A stretch of 64,000 bases of DNA. Origin: Manganibacter manganicus. GTDB taxonomy: Bacteria; Pseudomonadota; Alphaproteobacteria; Rhizobiales; Rhizobiaceae. Each line of letters starts with the position of its first letter. The first letter of the stretch is position 1. Below are positions 1 through 8,943 of this stretch, one piece after another. Where the stretch lies: positions 61,001 to 125,000 of the forward strand of contig NZ_MDET01000009.1 in NCBI RefSeq assembly GCF_002075885.1. The letters run 5' to 3'. Below the pieces are notes generated by a model, which was given only the letters and a program-made list of their open reading frames with translations, did not search any database and was not told where the DNA came from. The position numbers and the translations under genes were made by a program.

Positions 1-896
1 CGATTCTGCTTGCCATCACGCCGTTGCTTAGCGGGCTGGAACATGGCCGACTGATCTTCAATGTCGCCTTCATCATCGTTCTGGTATCGCTGGTCGTACA
101 GGGTTGGACGGTCGGACCGCTCGCCCGCCGTCTCGCGCTGATCGTTCCGGCACGGCTCGGGCCGCTCGACAAGGTCGAACTGGAATTGCCCGGTTCGGCT
201 CGGCATGAACTTCTCGCCTACAAGGTCGCGCCCGGCAGTCCGGTGGCTCGTGGCCAGCGTATTCCGCGCTGGGCACGCCCATCGCTTGTAGTGCGAGAAG
301 GACGCTCGATGCGCTTTCAGGACATGGGTCGGCTCGCTGCCGGGGACAATGTGTACATTTTCGTATCGGACCGCTACCCGCAACTCCTCGACAAGCTGTT
401 CGCCAGTCGCGCGGCGGTCGATCCCGAGGATGCCGATTTCTTCGGCGCCTTCGCGCTGGATCCGGCACGACCGGCCAACGAACTGGAATCGGCCTATGGG
501 CCAGGCCTTACAGAGGAAGAACGCAAAATGAATGTCAGTGACCTTGTCATTGCAAGGCTTGGCGGCCACGCCGAATATGCTGACCGTGTTCTTCTCGGCC
601 CGATCGAATTAATCGTGCGCGACGTTGACGACAAGGGCCGCATTACTGGCCTCGGCCTTTCCTTCGAGCCGACCGCCTCGGCGGCGCAGGTCCCCGTTTT
701 CCTCAGCGCCGGCGAAATATTCGACCGTCTGAAAGCCTTTTATGCCGAACGGAAAGCCAGAAAGACAAAGCCCGGCGCAACATCAAGGCAGGAATCCGCC
801 ACGACCGAAGACCTCGACGAGAACATCGCCAGAAACGATCCGACGGAAGAGGCGCCGAAAGACCCTTCCGATACGCCGCTCGGAACAGCCGCCTGA
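1..896 (+). CDS. nhaP2: K+/H+ antiporter (CPA1, NhaP2/CvrA type), C-terminal part
   Basis: The 5' end lies outside the window; the first complete codon is at base 3. The visible 297 residues begin in the last membrane segments (hydrophobic stretch around GRLIFNVAFIIVLVSLVVQG), followed by a cytoplasmic tail. The tail carries a TrkA-C (RCK-C) type domain around ELELPGSARHELLAYKV and then a CorC/HlyC-like transporter-associated domain around VLLGPIELIVRDVDDKGRI. This arrangement is typical of NhaP2-type potassium/proton antiporters, which export K+ in exchange for H+. The C-terminus is a charged, probably disordered tail. The TGA stop overlaps the start of a palindromic repeat. The ion specificity is inferred from family architecture. 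Confidence 0.75.
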   Translation, partial: ILLAITPLLSGLEHGRLIFNVAFIIVLVSLVVQGWTVGPLARRLALIVPARLGPLDKVELELPGSARHELLAYKVAPGSPVARGQRIPRWARPSLVVREGRSMRFQDMGRLAAGDNVYIFVSDRYPQLLDKLFASRAAVDPEDADFFGAFALDPARPANELESAYGPGLTEEERKMNVSDLVIARLGGHAEYADRVLLGPIELIVRDVDDKGRITGLGLSFEPTASAAQVPVFLSAGEIFDRLKAFYAERKARKTKPGATSRQESATTEDLDENIARNDPTEEAPKDPSDTPLGTAA

Positions 897-997
897 GCAT
901 GATCCGAAAATGAGTATCGGTCTTCCGAGAAATTCATGCTCAAACAAGGAATAAGAGCATGATTGCAATTCAGATCAATTGCATCAGACTCTAAGCA
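895..997. repeat. RIME-like double palindrome
   Basis: Two adjacent inverted repeats fill most of the gap before pgk. The outer one has perfect arms GAGCATGA (895-902) and TCATGCTC (934-941) around a core with CCGAAAA. The second, about 956-995, pairs TGATTGCAATT with AATTGCATCA. Related copies lie at 10829-10879 and 13918-13962. Such elements are widespread in intergenic regions of rhizobia (RIME-type); a role in mRNA stability or termination is possible but not shown here. Confidence 0.65.
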
Positions 998-1082
998 GCT
1001 TTTCGCCAAAGCGCCGCGGCCCGATCTTGCATCGCAGGGCGCGGTGGGTAAGGTCCGGCGAATTTCCATGAAAGGGACATTG

Positions 1083-2282
1083 ATGGCTGGCTTCAAGACG
1101 CTCGACGATATCGGCGACATCAAAGATAAGCGCGTTCTGCTGCGTGTCGATCTTAACGTGCCGGTGGTCAACGGCAAAGTTAGCGACACCACCCGCATCG
1201 CGCGTGTCATCCCCACAATCGACGAGCTCGCAAAGAAAGGTGCCAAGGTCATTTTGCTAGCCCATTTTGGACGGCCAAAGGGCACACCCATGGCGGAATT
1301 CTCGCTCGACCCGATCGCCCACTCCGTCTCAGCAATGATCGGCAAGCCGGTCACCTTTGCCGCCGATTGTATCGGCAAGGAGGCTGACGGCGCAGTGGAG
1401 GCCATTAAAGGCGGGGATATTCTCCTTTTGGAAAACACGCGTTTTCACAAGGGCGAAGAAAAGAATGAGCCGGAATTCGCCGAAGCGTTGGCCGCCAACG
1501 GCGATATTTACGTCAACGATGCGTTCTCGGCGGCCCATCGTGCGCATGCTTCCACAGAAGGGCTGGCTCATTTGCTACCGGCCTATGCCGGCCGCGCCAT
1601 GCAAGCCGAATTGGAAGCCATGGAAAAGGGACTGGGCAATCCCGCGAAACCCGTCATCGCAATCGTTGGCGGTGCCAAGGTTTCGACCAAGATCGATCTA
1701 TTGATGAATCTCGTCAGGAAGGTCGATGCGTTGGCGATTGGCGGCGGCATGGCCAATACCTTCCTCGCCGCACGCGGCACGGAAGTCGGCAAGTCGCTGT
1801 GCGAGCATGATCTCGCCTCCACCGCCAAGCAGATCATGATCGAGGCAGCGGAAGCCGGCTGCGCCATCATCCTGCCGGTCGATGCCGTTGTCGCCAAGGA
1901 ATTCAAGGCCGGCGCAGCTAGCGAAACAGTCGCTATCGATCATGTGCCGGCAGACAGTATGATCCTCGACGCTGGTGAGAAGACCGTCGACAAGATCAAC
2001 GAATGGATCGACCGCGCCGCGACACTGGTCTGGAACGGGCCCCTTGGCGCCTTCGAGATCGCCCCTTTCGACCGGGCGACCGTAGCAGCGGCCAAACACG
2101 CCGCCGCCCGCACCAGGGAAGGCAAGCTGGTGTCGTTGGCCGGCGGTGGCGACACGGTCTCCGCCCTCCATCATGCCGGCGTTGCCGACGATTTCACTTA
2201 TATCTCGACTGCCGGCGGTGCCTTCCTCGAATGGATGGAAGGTAAGCCGTTGCCCGGAGTGGACGTGCTGCGCAAGGGCTGA
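1083..2282 (+). CDS. pgk: Phosphoglycerate kinase
   Basis: Catalyses 1,3-bisphosphoglycerate + ADP to 3-phosphoglycerate + ATP in glycolysis, and the reverse in gluconeogenesis (cytosolic). The 399-residue length is normal. The N-terminal substrate motif RVDLNVP is at residues 21-27, [10 protein letters not shown] binds phosphoglycerate, and the nucleotide half shows NGPLGAFE and the C-terminal AGGGDT. The ATG at 1083 was chosen because AAAGGGA lies just upstream and [10 protein letters not shown] is the usual beginning; the frame stays open to 963 through the repeat, and another ATG lies at 1068. An aldolase gene follows 130 bases downstream on the same strand, so two glycolytic genes are clustered. 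Confidence 0.97.
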   Translation: MAGFKTLDDIGDIKDKRVLLRVDLNVPVVNGKVSDTTRIARVIPTIDELAKKGAKVILLAHFGRPKGTPMAEFSLDPIAHSVSAMIGKPVTFAADCIGKEADGAVEAIKGGDILLLENTRFHKGEEKNEPEFAEALAANGDIYVNDAFSAAHRAHASTEGLAHLLPAYAGRAMQAELEAMEKGLGNPAKPVIAIVGGAKVSTKIDLLMNLVRKVDALAIGGGMANTFLAARGTEVGKSLCEHDLASTAKQIMIEAAEAGCAIILPVDAVVAKEFKAGAASETVAIDHVPADSMILDAGEKTVDKINEWIDRAATLVWNGPLGAFEIAPFDRATVAAAKHAAARTREGKLVSLAGGGDTVSALHHAGVADDFTYISTAGGAFLEWMEGKPLPGVDVLRKG

Positions 2283-2412
2283 AACGGCATCTGCCGGTCC
2301 CATGTAAGCCCCGATTCGGAACCTTCCTGTTTCAATCGATTTGAGATTCGACTGTCTCTCTTTTGGCGATAGTGTCCTTATCATCCGTCGATTAAGCAGG
2401 GAGCATCACGAT

Positions 2413-3438
2413 ATGAGCGAACGCCTCGAGGATATAGCCGCAGCTATGGTAGCTGGCGGCAAAGGGTTTCTGGCAGCCGACGAGAGTACCGGCACGATCA
2501 AGAAGCGCTTTGACGCCATTGGTGTGGGATCGACGGCGGACAGCCGTCGCGACTATCGCGAGATGCTGTTCCGCTCGGCCGACGCGATGAGAAAATACAT
2601 TTCCAGCGTCATCCTTTACGACGAAACGATCCGGCAGAAGGCTGCAGATGGGACACCGTTGATCGATATCATCAAGGCCAATGGTGCCATCCCCGGCATC
2701 AAGGTGGACAAGGGCGCCAAGCCGCTGGCGGGCTTTCCCGGCGATACGGTGACCGAGGGGCTGGATGGCTTGCGCGAACGCCTGACCGAGTATTACGAAA
2801 TGGGTGCCCGTTTCGCCAAATGGCGAGCGGTGATTGCCATCGATGTCGCAAAAAGCGTGCCGTCGGCAGTCACCATTGGCTCAAACGCCCATGCGCTCGC
2901 CCGCTATGCGGCACTGTGCCAGGAGGCGGGCATCGTGCCGATCGTAGAGCCGGAAGTCTTGATGGACGGAGCGCATGACATCGATACCTGTTACGAGATC
3001 TCAAAAGCAGCACTGACCAAGCTTTATCTCGAACTCTACGCCATGAAGGTGAGGCTGGAAGGCACGATTCTCAAGCCCAACATGGTTATCGCTGGCAAGA
3101 AAGCAGGCAAGCACAGCAGCCCAGAAGAAATCGCGGAAAAAACCATCAAACTGTTTCGCGAGTCTGTTCCGGCCGCAGTACCCGGCATTGCCTTTCTGTC
3201 CGGCGGTCAAAGCGACGAGGAAGCGACGGCCAATCTCAATGCCATCAACGCCATCGGCCCGCATCCCTGGAAGCTGACCTTCTCCTATGGCCGGGCGTTG
3301 CAGCACGCGCCGCAACTGGCCTGGGCGGGCAAATCCGAAAATGTCCCTGCCGCACAGGCTGCCTTCGCACATCGCGCCCATATGAACCATCTGGCGGCGC
3401 TCGGCCAATGGCAGCCGAACCTGGAAAAAGCAGCCTGA
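2413..3438 (+). CDS. Fructose-bisphosphate aldolase, class I
   Basis: Cleaves fructose 1,6-bisphosphate to dihydroxyacetone phosphate and glyceraldehyde 3-phosphate through a lysine Schiff base. The 341-residue protein is of the animal-type class I family: it has the early signature LAADESTGTIKKRF, the aldolase motif ILYDETIRQ, and the Schiff-base region GTILKPNMV near residue 220. GGQSDEEATANLNA and a C-terminal hydrophobic tail complete the fold. The start is the ATG at 2413, preceded by AGGGAG; the frame is open from 2341 but the earlier part lacks similarity to the family. It sits downstream of pgk on the same strand and may share regulation or have its own promoter in the 130-base gap. 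Confidence 0.95.
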   Translation: MSERLEDIAAAMVAGGKGFLAADESTGTIKKRFDAIGVGSTADSRRDYREMLFRSADAMRKYISSVILYDETIRQKAADGTPLIDIIKANGAIPGIKVDKGAKPLAGFPGDTVTEGLDGLRERLTEYYEMGARFAKWRAVIAIDVAKSVPSAVTIGSNAHALARYAALCQEAGIVPIVEPEVLMDGAHDIDTCYEISKAALTKLYLELYAMKVRLEGTILKPNMVIAGKKAGKHSSPEEIAEKTIKLFRESVPAAVPGIAFLSGGQSDEEATANLNAINAIGPHPWKLTFSYGRALQHAPQLAWAGKSENVPAAQAAFAHRAHMNHLAALGQWQPNLEKAA

Positions 3439-3463
3439 AGACGTATGCTGGAGCGCGGTGTGC

Positions 3464-3625
3464 TTAACTCCAGTGTCCCAGCACGGCCGTCACCGAGATG
3501 GCGGCCAGTGCCGCCACGGCCAGTTTCCAGAAGTCGCGTCTTTGACGCAAGCCGGGCAGGCCCAGCGGTTTGATCAACTGGATCACCATCATGGCTACGA
3601 TGAGCAGAGCGAAAAGCTTGGTCAT
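3464..3625 (-). CDS. Small hydrophobic membrane protein, 53 aa
   Basis: A short frame of 53 residues beginning MTKLFALLIVAMMVIQLIKP and ending VTAVLGHWS. It has two hydrophobic stretches (about residues 4-20 and 35-50) separated by a basic loop (GLRQRRDFWK), as expected of a hairpin inner-membrane protein with a cytoplasmic positive loop. The minus-strand ATG is preceded by AAAGGCGGGC as a ribosome-binding site. It is convergent with the aldolase (25 bases between stops). Function unknown. I believe similar small proteins occur in related rhizobia, but this rests on memory of the family pattern and not on a search. Confidence 0.6.
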   Translation of the reverse strand: MTKLFALLIVAMMVIQLIKPLGLPGLRQRRDFWKLAVAALAAISVTAVLGHWS

Positions 3626-3748
3626 GCCCGCCTTTGAGCAGCATCACGAGGCGGTGTCAAAGTCGCCTCCACCCTTAGTTAGATAGACGGATGGCCTTCC
3701 ACGCCGTTAAAACGACGCTAACTTGGAATAGCATGAGAGGATCAGACG

Positions 3749-5656
3749 ATGGCTTCGCGGTATCAGGAGGTTTACGCAGCCTGGAAGCACGATCCGGAAG
3801 CCTTCTGGGCCGAAGCGGCAAAGGCCATCGACTGGGATCGCCCCTTCGACCGGGTGTTCGATCCAGACGCCGGCGTCTATGGCCGCTGGTTTCCCGGTGC
3901 GCTCTGCAATACCTGCTACAATGCCGTCGATCGCCATGTTCAAAATGGGCATGGCAATCAGCTTGCGCTGATACATGACAGCGCGATTGCCGGCACGGTA
4001 CGCAAATTCACCTATGCCGAGTTGAAGCGGGAAGTGGTCGCGCTCGCTTCCGTACTCAGGAACCACGGCATCGCCAAGGGCGATCGCGTCATCATCTACA
4101 TGCCGATGATCGCAGAAGCCACTTTCGCCATGCTGGCCTGTGCACGGCTCGGCGCAATCCATTCGGTTGTGTTCGGGGGGTTCGCCGCCCGTGAATTGGC
4201 CACCCGTATCGATGACGCCCGGCCGAAACTGATCATTACAGCCTCTTGCGGCCTGGAGCCCGGACGCATCATCGCCTACAAGCCGTTGCTCGATGAAGCC
4301 ATTCAACTTGCCCGCCATGAGCCTGACCACTGCATCATCGCCCAGCGCGACGAGCTTCGCTGTGAACTGGTCGCAGGACGCGATATAGACTATGCCGATG
4401 CGGTCGCCCGCGAGACTGCCGCCGGCGCCAATGTCGATTGTGTGCCGGTCGCCGCCACCGACCCGCTCTACGTGCTCTATACTTCCGGGACCACCGGCCA
4501 GCCCAAAGGCGTGGTGCGCGACCATGGTGGCCATATGGTCATGCTGAAATGGTCGATGGACCACGAATTCGGCATCGAACCGGGCGAAGTGTTCTGGGCG
4601 GCTTCCGACGTCGGCTGGGTCGTCGGACATTCCTATATCGTCTATGCACCGCTGTTGCATGGTTGCACAACGGTAATGTTCGAAGGCAAGCCTGTCGGCA
4701 CGCCGGATGCCGGCACATTCTGGCGCGTCATCGCCGACCATGGCGTCGCCGCCCTGTTCACCGCACCGACTGCTTTCCGCGCCATCAAGGGCCAGGATCC
4801 GCAAGGGACATTCATTCCTAAATATGATCTATCGAAGTTCCGTACCCTGTTCCTTGCCGGCGAACGCGCTGATCCCGAAACCATCAAATGGGCTGAGCGC
4901 ATGCTATCCGTGCCAGTGATCGACCATTGGTGGCAGACGGAGACCGGCGCACCAATCACCCAGAATCCGGTCGGTCTCGGTATGCTGCCAGTCAAGTACG
5001 GGTCACCCGGCATACCGATGCCGGGCTATGACATTCGTATCCTGAACGACGCCGGCCACGAAGTGCCGAACGGTACGCTTGGCAATGTGGTGCTGAAGCT
5101 GCCGCTTCCACCCGGCTGCCTGCCGACACTTTGGAATGCCGATAAAAGGTTCCACCAAGCCTATCTCGATGAGTTCCCCGGCTTCTACAAGACGGCAGAC
5201 GCCGGCCTGTTAGATGATGACGGCTATCTGTTCGTCATGGCGCGTACCGACGATATCATCAATGTCGCCGGCCACCGGCTTTCGACGGGCGCCATGGAAG
5301 AGGTGCTGGCCGAGCACCCGGACGTCGCCGAATGCGCCGTCATCGGTATCGCCGATCAGTTGAAAGGCCAGATTCCGCTCGGCCTCGTCGTACTCAACGC
5401 CGGCGCATCGCGCGAAGCGGCGGACATCGAACGTGAGGCGATCGGCCTCGTACGCGAACGTATAGGCCCGGTCGCCGCCTTCAAATCGGTGATCATCATT
5501 AAGCGACTGCCCAAAACGCGCTCCGGCAAGATCCTGCGCGGCACCATCCAGAAAATTGCCGACTTGGAAGACTGGACGATGCCTGCCACCATCGACGATC
5601 CGGCCATACTGGATGAAATAACCACCGCATTGAAAGTACGCGGCCTCGCCGGCTAA
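3749..5656 (+). CDS. prpE: Propionyl-CoA synthetase (propionate--CoA ligase)
   Basis: AMP-forming acyl-CoA ligase of the acetyl-CoA synthetase family, 635 residues, activating propionate to propionyl-CoA for the methylmalonyl or methylcitrate routes. Visible motifs are the phosphate-binding loop YTSGTTGQPKG, WWQTETG (A5), the hinge region with TDDIINVAGHRLSTG, and the catalytic lysine in KTRSGKILR near the C-terminus. The N-terminal ACAS-type segment (YQEVYAAWKHDPEAFWAEAA) and the overall length fit PrpE better than Acs, which usually has a longer N-terminus. It stands alone on the plus strand; no prpBCD genes are nearby. Acetate or other short acids remain possible substrates. Confidence 0.85.
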   Translation: MASRYQEVYAAWKHDPEAFWAEAAKAIDWDRPFDRVFDPDAGVYGRWFPGALCNTCYNAVDRHVQNGHGNQLALIHDSAIAGTVRKFTYAELKREVVALASVLRNHGIAKGDRVIIYMPMIAEATFAMLACARLGAIHSVVFGGFAARELATRIDDARPKLIITASCGLEPGRIIAYKPLLDEAIQLARHEPDHCIIAQRDELRCELVAGRDIDYADAVARETAAGANVDCVPVAATDPLYVLYTSGTTGQPKGVVRDHGGHMVMLKWSMDHEFGIEPGEVFWAASDVGWVVGHSYIVYAPLLHGCTTVMFEGKPVGTPDAGTFWRVIADHGVAALFTAPTAFRAIKGQDPQGTFIPKYDLSKFRTLFLAGERADPETIKWAERMLSVPVIDHWWQTETGAPITQNPVGLGMLPVKYGSPGIPMPGYDIRILNDAGHEVPNGTLGNVVLKLPLPPGCLPTLWNADKRFHQAYLDEFPGFYKTADAGLLDDDGYLFVMARTDDIINVAGHRLSTGAMEEVLAEHPDVAECAVIGIADQLKGQIPLGLVVLNAGASREAADIEREAIGLVRERIGPVAAFKSVIIIKRLPKTRSGKILRGTIQKIADLEDWTMPATIDDPAILDEITTALKVRGLAG

Positions 5657-5737
5657 AGGGTCCGAAAGGCCGAGCTTCAACGGCCAGGAGCGTGCCTCGC
5701 ATTCCAGACGTACCGCGACATCTCGGCTAAGCCTGCC

Positions 5738-7726
5738 TTACACCAGGCCCAGCTTCTTTTTCTGCGCCGTCGACCAGGCGGTTATCAGTTTGTCGGCCGT
5801 CAAACCCATGAAGGCTACGCACAGGCCGAGAACGAGGCCCTTGCCCGCATCGTTGAAGGTCAGTGCCCGGAAGATCTCCTGGCCGAGGTCCTTTGTGCCG
5901 ATGAAGGCTGCGATGATGACCATGAACAATGCGAACATGATGGTCTGGTTGATGCCGAGCATGATTTCCGGGAACGCCAGCGGCATGCGGATATTCCACA
6001 GCAATTGCCGCCGCGTGCAACCCGACATCACCCCGGCTTCCACAATGTGCTTGGGCACGTTGCGAAGGCCGAAAACGGTATAACGCACAATCGGGATCAT
6101 CGCGTAGATGATGATGGCGGAAATGGCGGCCACATCCCCCACCTTGAACAGCATGATCACCGGGATCAGGTAAATGAACGATGGGAAGGTCTGGAACGTA
6201 TCACACCACAGCTTGGCCATCGCCGCCCGACGCTCCGTCTTGGACGCCCATACGCCGACCGGCAGGCCGATCAATACGCAGGCAGTGACCGAAACCGCAA
6301 CCATATAGGCAGTGATCAGCGACCGTTCCCAGAAACCGGCGAACGCGATGAACAGTACAAAGCCGGAGACGATGGCCGCCAGACGCAGGCCGCCAAGCAC
6401 CCAGCCCGTCATGGCGACAAGCGTCAGCAATGCCGTCCATGGCACCATCTGGAACACGTCGCGCACGGGGATCAGCACATAGAGCAGCATGGCGTCGCGG
6501 AAATATTGCAGCGGATCATAGAAGTAGAACGTAATCCAGTCGACCAGCCCGTCCCAGAACGGCGCGGTGCTCAAGGTGAGTTCCTTAGGCCACACGCTGG
6601 CGTATGAGGTGATCGTCGAAAGGACAATGGAGCCCACGACAACGGCGATCGACGCGGAGAGGAACGGAAACCGCTTCAACCAGGAGTCGGTCACCTCGAC
6701 GTGGCTGGGTTGCTTTTCCGTTGCTGCCCGGCTCAATTGGTCGAGCACGATCGCCATCATGACGATCGCGACGCCGCTCTCCAGCGCCTCGCCGATCTTG
6801 AGCGACTGCAGCCTGAACAGCAGGTCGTGCCCAAGCCCGCGCGCGCCGACGAACGCGGCAATGACGACCATGGCCAGGCACTGCATGATGACCTGGTTGA
6901 CGCCCACCAGCAGTGGTTGGCGCGCGGCTGGCACATCAACCATCCAGAACATCTGAAGCCGGGTGCAACCGGCCATGCTGCCAGCCTCGCGGATTTCGTC
7001 GGGAACGCTCTTCAAGCCCAGTATGGTCAACCGCGCCATGGGCGGAATGGCAAAGATGATCGTGGCAATGACACCAGCCTTGTGGCCGACGCCGATAAAA
7101 ACCGCGATCGGAATGAGGTAGGAAAAATGCGGCAGGGATTGCAGCACGTTGAGAAGCGGTACGATGGCAGCTTCGAACCATGGCTTCTTGACGGCGAGCA
7201 CGCCGGTGAAGAAGCCGATGGCGCTGGCCACCGGCGCGGCAACCAAAACCGCCGCCAGCGTCACCATCGACAATTCCCACTTGCCGAAGATCGCCATATA
7301 GGCGACGCCACCGGCCGCGAGCGCACCCAGTTTCCAATCGCGCAGGGACCAGCCCAGAATGCCGGCGAGGCCGACAGTCATCAGCCACGGCATGGCCGGC
7401 AGGTTGATATCGGGGAAGCCGGCAACAAGAAGACCCTCGACGAGCGCCAGGGGCCAGGTGATGAGTTCGGCCACTGACCGCGTCATGTCGCGGAACGTGA
7501 AAAGCCCGAACATCATGTCGTTGCGCAAATGATCGATCAGCGCATTTGTCCAGTCGATGAACGGGACGGCCCATTGCTGGGGCACCTGGATCATCCAGGC
7601 GGGCAGAAGCGGCGCGGAAAAGAACAGGATCAGAAACGTGAGGACAATCAGCATCGGCACGGTCGTGCTACCGAGCCATGTCGCCTTGTCGGCGCTCGCC
7701 GACTTCTCCAGCGCCACCGCGCTCAC
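5738..7726 (-). CDS. tmoW: TmoW-type double ABC permease (TMAO/quaternary amine)
   Basis: Inner-membrane permease of the ProW/OpuA class, 662 residues: two fused permease domains in tandem. Each half has about six membrane spans and an EAA-type coupling loop. The first loop has EIREAGSMAGCTRLQMFW (about residue 250) and the second HIVEAGVMSGCTRRQLLW (about residue 580), so one chain can supply both halves of the channel. The start is GTG at 7726, overlapping the ATPase stop by four bases (GTGA), which implies translational coupling. Double-length permeases of this kind occur in TMAO transporters (TmoXVW) and some quaternary amine transporters. The TMAO assignment rests on the partner binding protein and the adjacent tor genes, so it is inference; glycine betaine is the alternative substrate. 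Confidence 0.65.
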   Translation of the reverse strand: MSAVALEKSASADKATWLGSTTVPMLIVLTFLILFFSAPLLPAWMIQVPQQWAVPFIDWTNALIDHLRNDMMFGLFTFRDMTRSVAELITWPLALVEGLLVAGFPDINLPAMPWLMTVGLAGILGWSLRDWKLGALAAGGVAYMAIFGKWELSMVTLAAVLVAAPVASAIGFFTGVLAVKKPWFEAAIVPLLNVLQSLPHFSYLIPIAVFIGVGHKAGVIATIIFAIPPMARLTILGLKSVPDEIREAGSMAGCTRLQMFWMVDVPAARQPLLVGVNQVIMQCLAMVVIAAFVGARGLGHDLLFRLQSLKIGEALESGVAIVMMAIVLDQLSRAATEKQPSHVEVTDSWLKRFPFLSASIAVVVGSIVLSTITSYASVWPKELTLSTAPFWDGLVDWITFYFYDPLQYFRDAMLLYVLIPVRDVFQMVPWTALLTLVAMTGWVLGGLRLAAIVSGFVLFIAFAGFWERSLITAYMVAVSVTACVLIGLPVGVWASKTERRAAMAKLWCDTFQTFPSFIYLIPVIMLFKVGDVAAISAIIIYAMIPIVRYTVFGLRNVPKHIVEAGVMSGCTRRQLLWNIRMPLAFPEIMLGINQTIMFALFMVIIAAFIGTKDLGQEIFRALTFNDAGKGLVLGLCVAFMGLTADKLITAWSTAQKKKLGLV

Positions 7727-8751
7727 TGCAACGGCTCCTGCCCGTACAGGACATCGATATAGGTCGCTCGATCCAGCGTCCCCACCAGTACGCCCGCACT
7801 ATCGACGACATCTATGGACGCGTCGTCCGTCATGATGCGGCGCGCCACAGCCGTCAGCATGGTATCGACATGGATCGAATTCGCTGCCGGCTTGCGCGAA
7901 CCCGCCGGCGTCAGCACGCTCTTTACCGACAGGAGCCGATCCCGCGGGATGTTCTCGGTAAATTTGGCGACGTAAGGCGTCGCCGGTCGCGTCACCAGTT
8001 CTTCCGCCGTGCCGAGTTGCTCGATTGCCCCGTCTTTCATGATGGCGATGCGGTCGGCAACGCGAATGGCTTCATCGAAGTCGTGCGTGATGAAGACGAT
8101 CGTCTTGTTGAGCATCTTTTGCAGGCGCAGGAATTCGTCCTGCATTTCCCTGCGGATCAGCGGATCGAGCGCCGAGAATGGCTCGTCCAGAAACCACAAA
8201 TCGGGGCCAACGGCCAGCGAACGGGCAATGCCGACGCGCTGCTGCTGGCCGCCCGAAAGCTCGCGCGGATAATAGTCCTCGCGGCCCTTCAAGCCGACCA
8301 GTTCGATGACCTCGCGAGCCCGCCCCTCGCGTTCGCGTCGGCCGACGCCCTGGACCTGAAGCGGAAAGGCAACGTTGTCGAGGACGGTACGATGCGGCAG
8401 CAGCGCAAAATTCTGAAACACCATGCCCATTTTGTGCCGGCGCAATTCGATCAGTTCGCGCTCGGACGCCGCCAGCATATCGTGGGTCTCGAACATCACT
8501 TTCCCAGCGGTGGGCTCGATCAGCCGGGCAAGGCAGCGTAACAGGGTCGATTTTCCCGAACCCGAAAGCCCCATGACCACCAGGATTTCGCCGGGCATCA
8601 CGTCGAAGGAAACGTCGCGCACGGCGGGAATGTAGCCGTCTTTGCGAATGGCTTCGATCGAGGGGCGGCCGTCATGTTGCGTCAGGAAGCCGGACGGGTC
8701 TGCGCCATAGAGCTTCCAGAGATTCCGGCATGCGATCTTGGGTTCGTTCAT
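7723..8751 (-). CDS. tmoV: TmoV-type ABC transporter ATP-binding protein
   Basis: ATPase subunit of the importer, 342 residues, ProV/OpuAA class. Walker A is GLSGSGKST, followed by the Q-loop VFQNFALLPH, signature [14 protein letters not shown], Walker [13 protein letters not shown] and H-loop FITHDFDEA. The C-terminal hundred residues (from about PAANSIHVDTML) resemble a shortened CBS-like region, which in OpuA-type proteins senses ionic strength. The start is the ATG at 8751 with GGGGAG five bases upstream; a longer in-frame start upstream has no better support. It lies 192 bases after the binding-protein gene, with a strong hairpin in the gap, and overlaps the permease start. Confidence 0.68.
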   Translation of the reverse strand: MNEPKIACRNLWKLYGADPSGFLTQHDGRPSIEAIRKDGYIPAVRDVSFDVMPGEILVVMGLSGSGKSTLLRCLARLIEPTAGKVMFETHDMLAASERELIELRRHKMGMVFQNFALLPHRTVLDNVAFPLQVQGVGRREREGRAREVIELVGLKGREDYYPRELSGGQQQRVGIARSLAVGPDLWFLDEPFSALDPLIRREMQDEFLRLQKMLNKTIVFITHDFDEAIRVADRIAIMKDGAIEQLGTAEELVTRPATPYVAKFTENIPRDRLLSVKSVLTPAGSRKPAANSIHVDTMLTAVARRIMTDDASIDVVDSAGVLVGTLDRATYIDVLYGQEPLQ

Positions 8752-8880
8752 GGATCTCCCCTTTGCCGTTCCGAAATGGACCGGCATCAAGAATGGCGGG
8801 CGGTATCGAAACGGGCCAGGATGGAGCACGCAAACGATGCGTGGCGTCTCAGGCCCAGGCCTGGAGCTTCGTGGAACCTG

Positions 8881-8909
8881 TTTCCGGAAAGCCTGACGCT
8901 TTCCGGAAA
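8881..8909 (-). other. Perfect 11-bp hairpin between tmoX and tmoV
   Basis: Arms TTTCCGGAAAG (8881-8891) and CTTTCCGGAAA (8899-8909) enclose a 7-base loop, starting about 35 bases after the tmoX stop in the direction of transcription. No U-tract follows on the minus strand, so a 3'-end stabilising or processing structure fits better than an intrinsic terminator. Such hairpins often keep binding-protein mRNA in excess of the other transporter subunits. The sequence also resembles the other rhizobial palindromes in this window. Confidence 0.6.
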
Positions 8910-8943
8910 CATCGTGTCCTGAAAAGAAGGGGCGACAGGCGCC

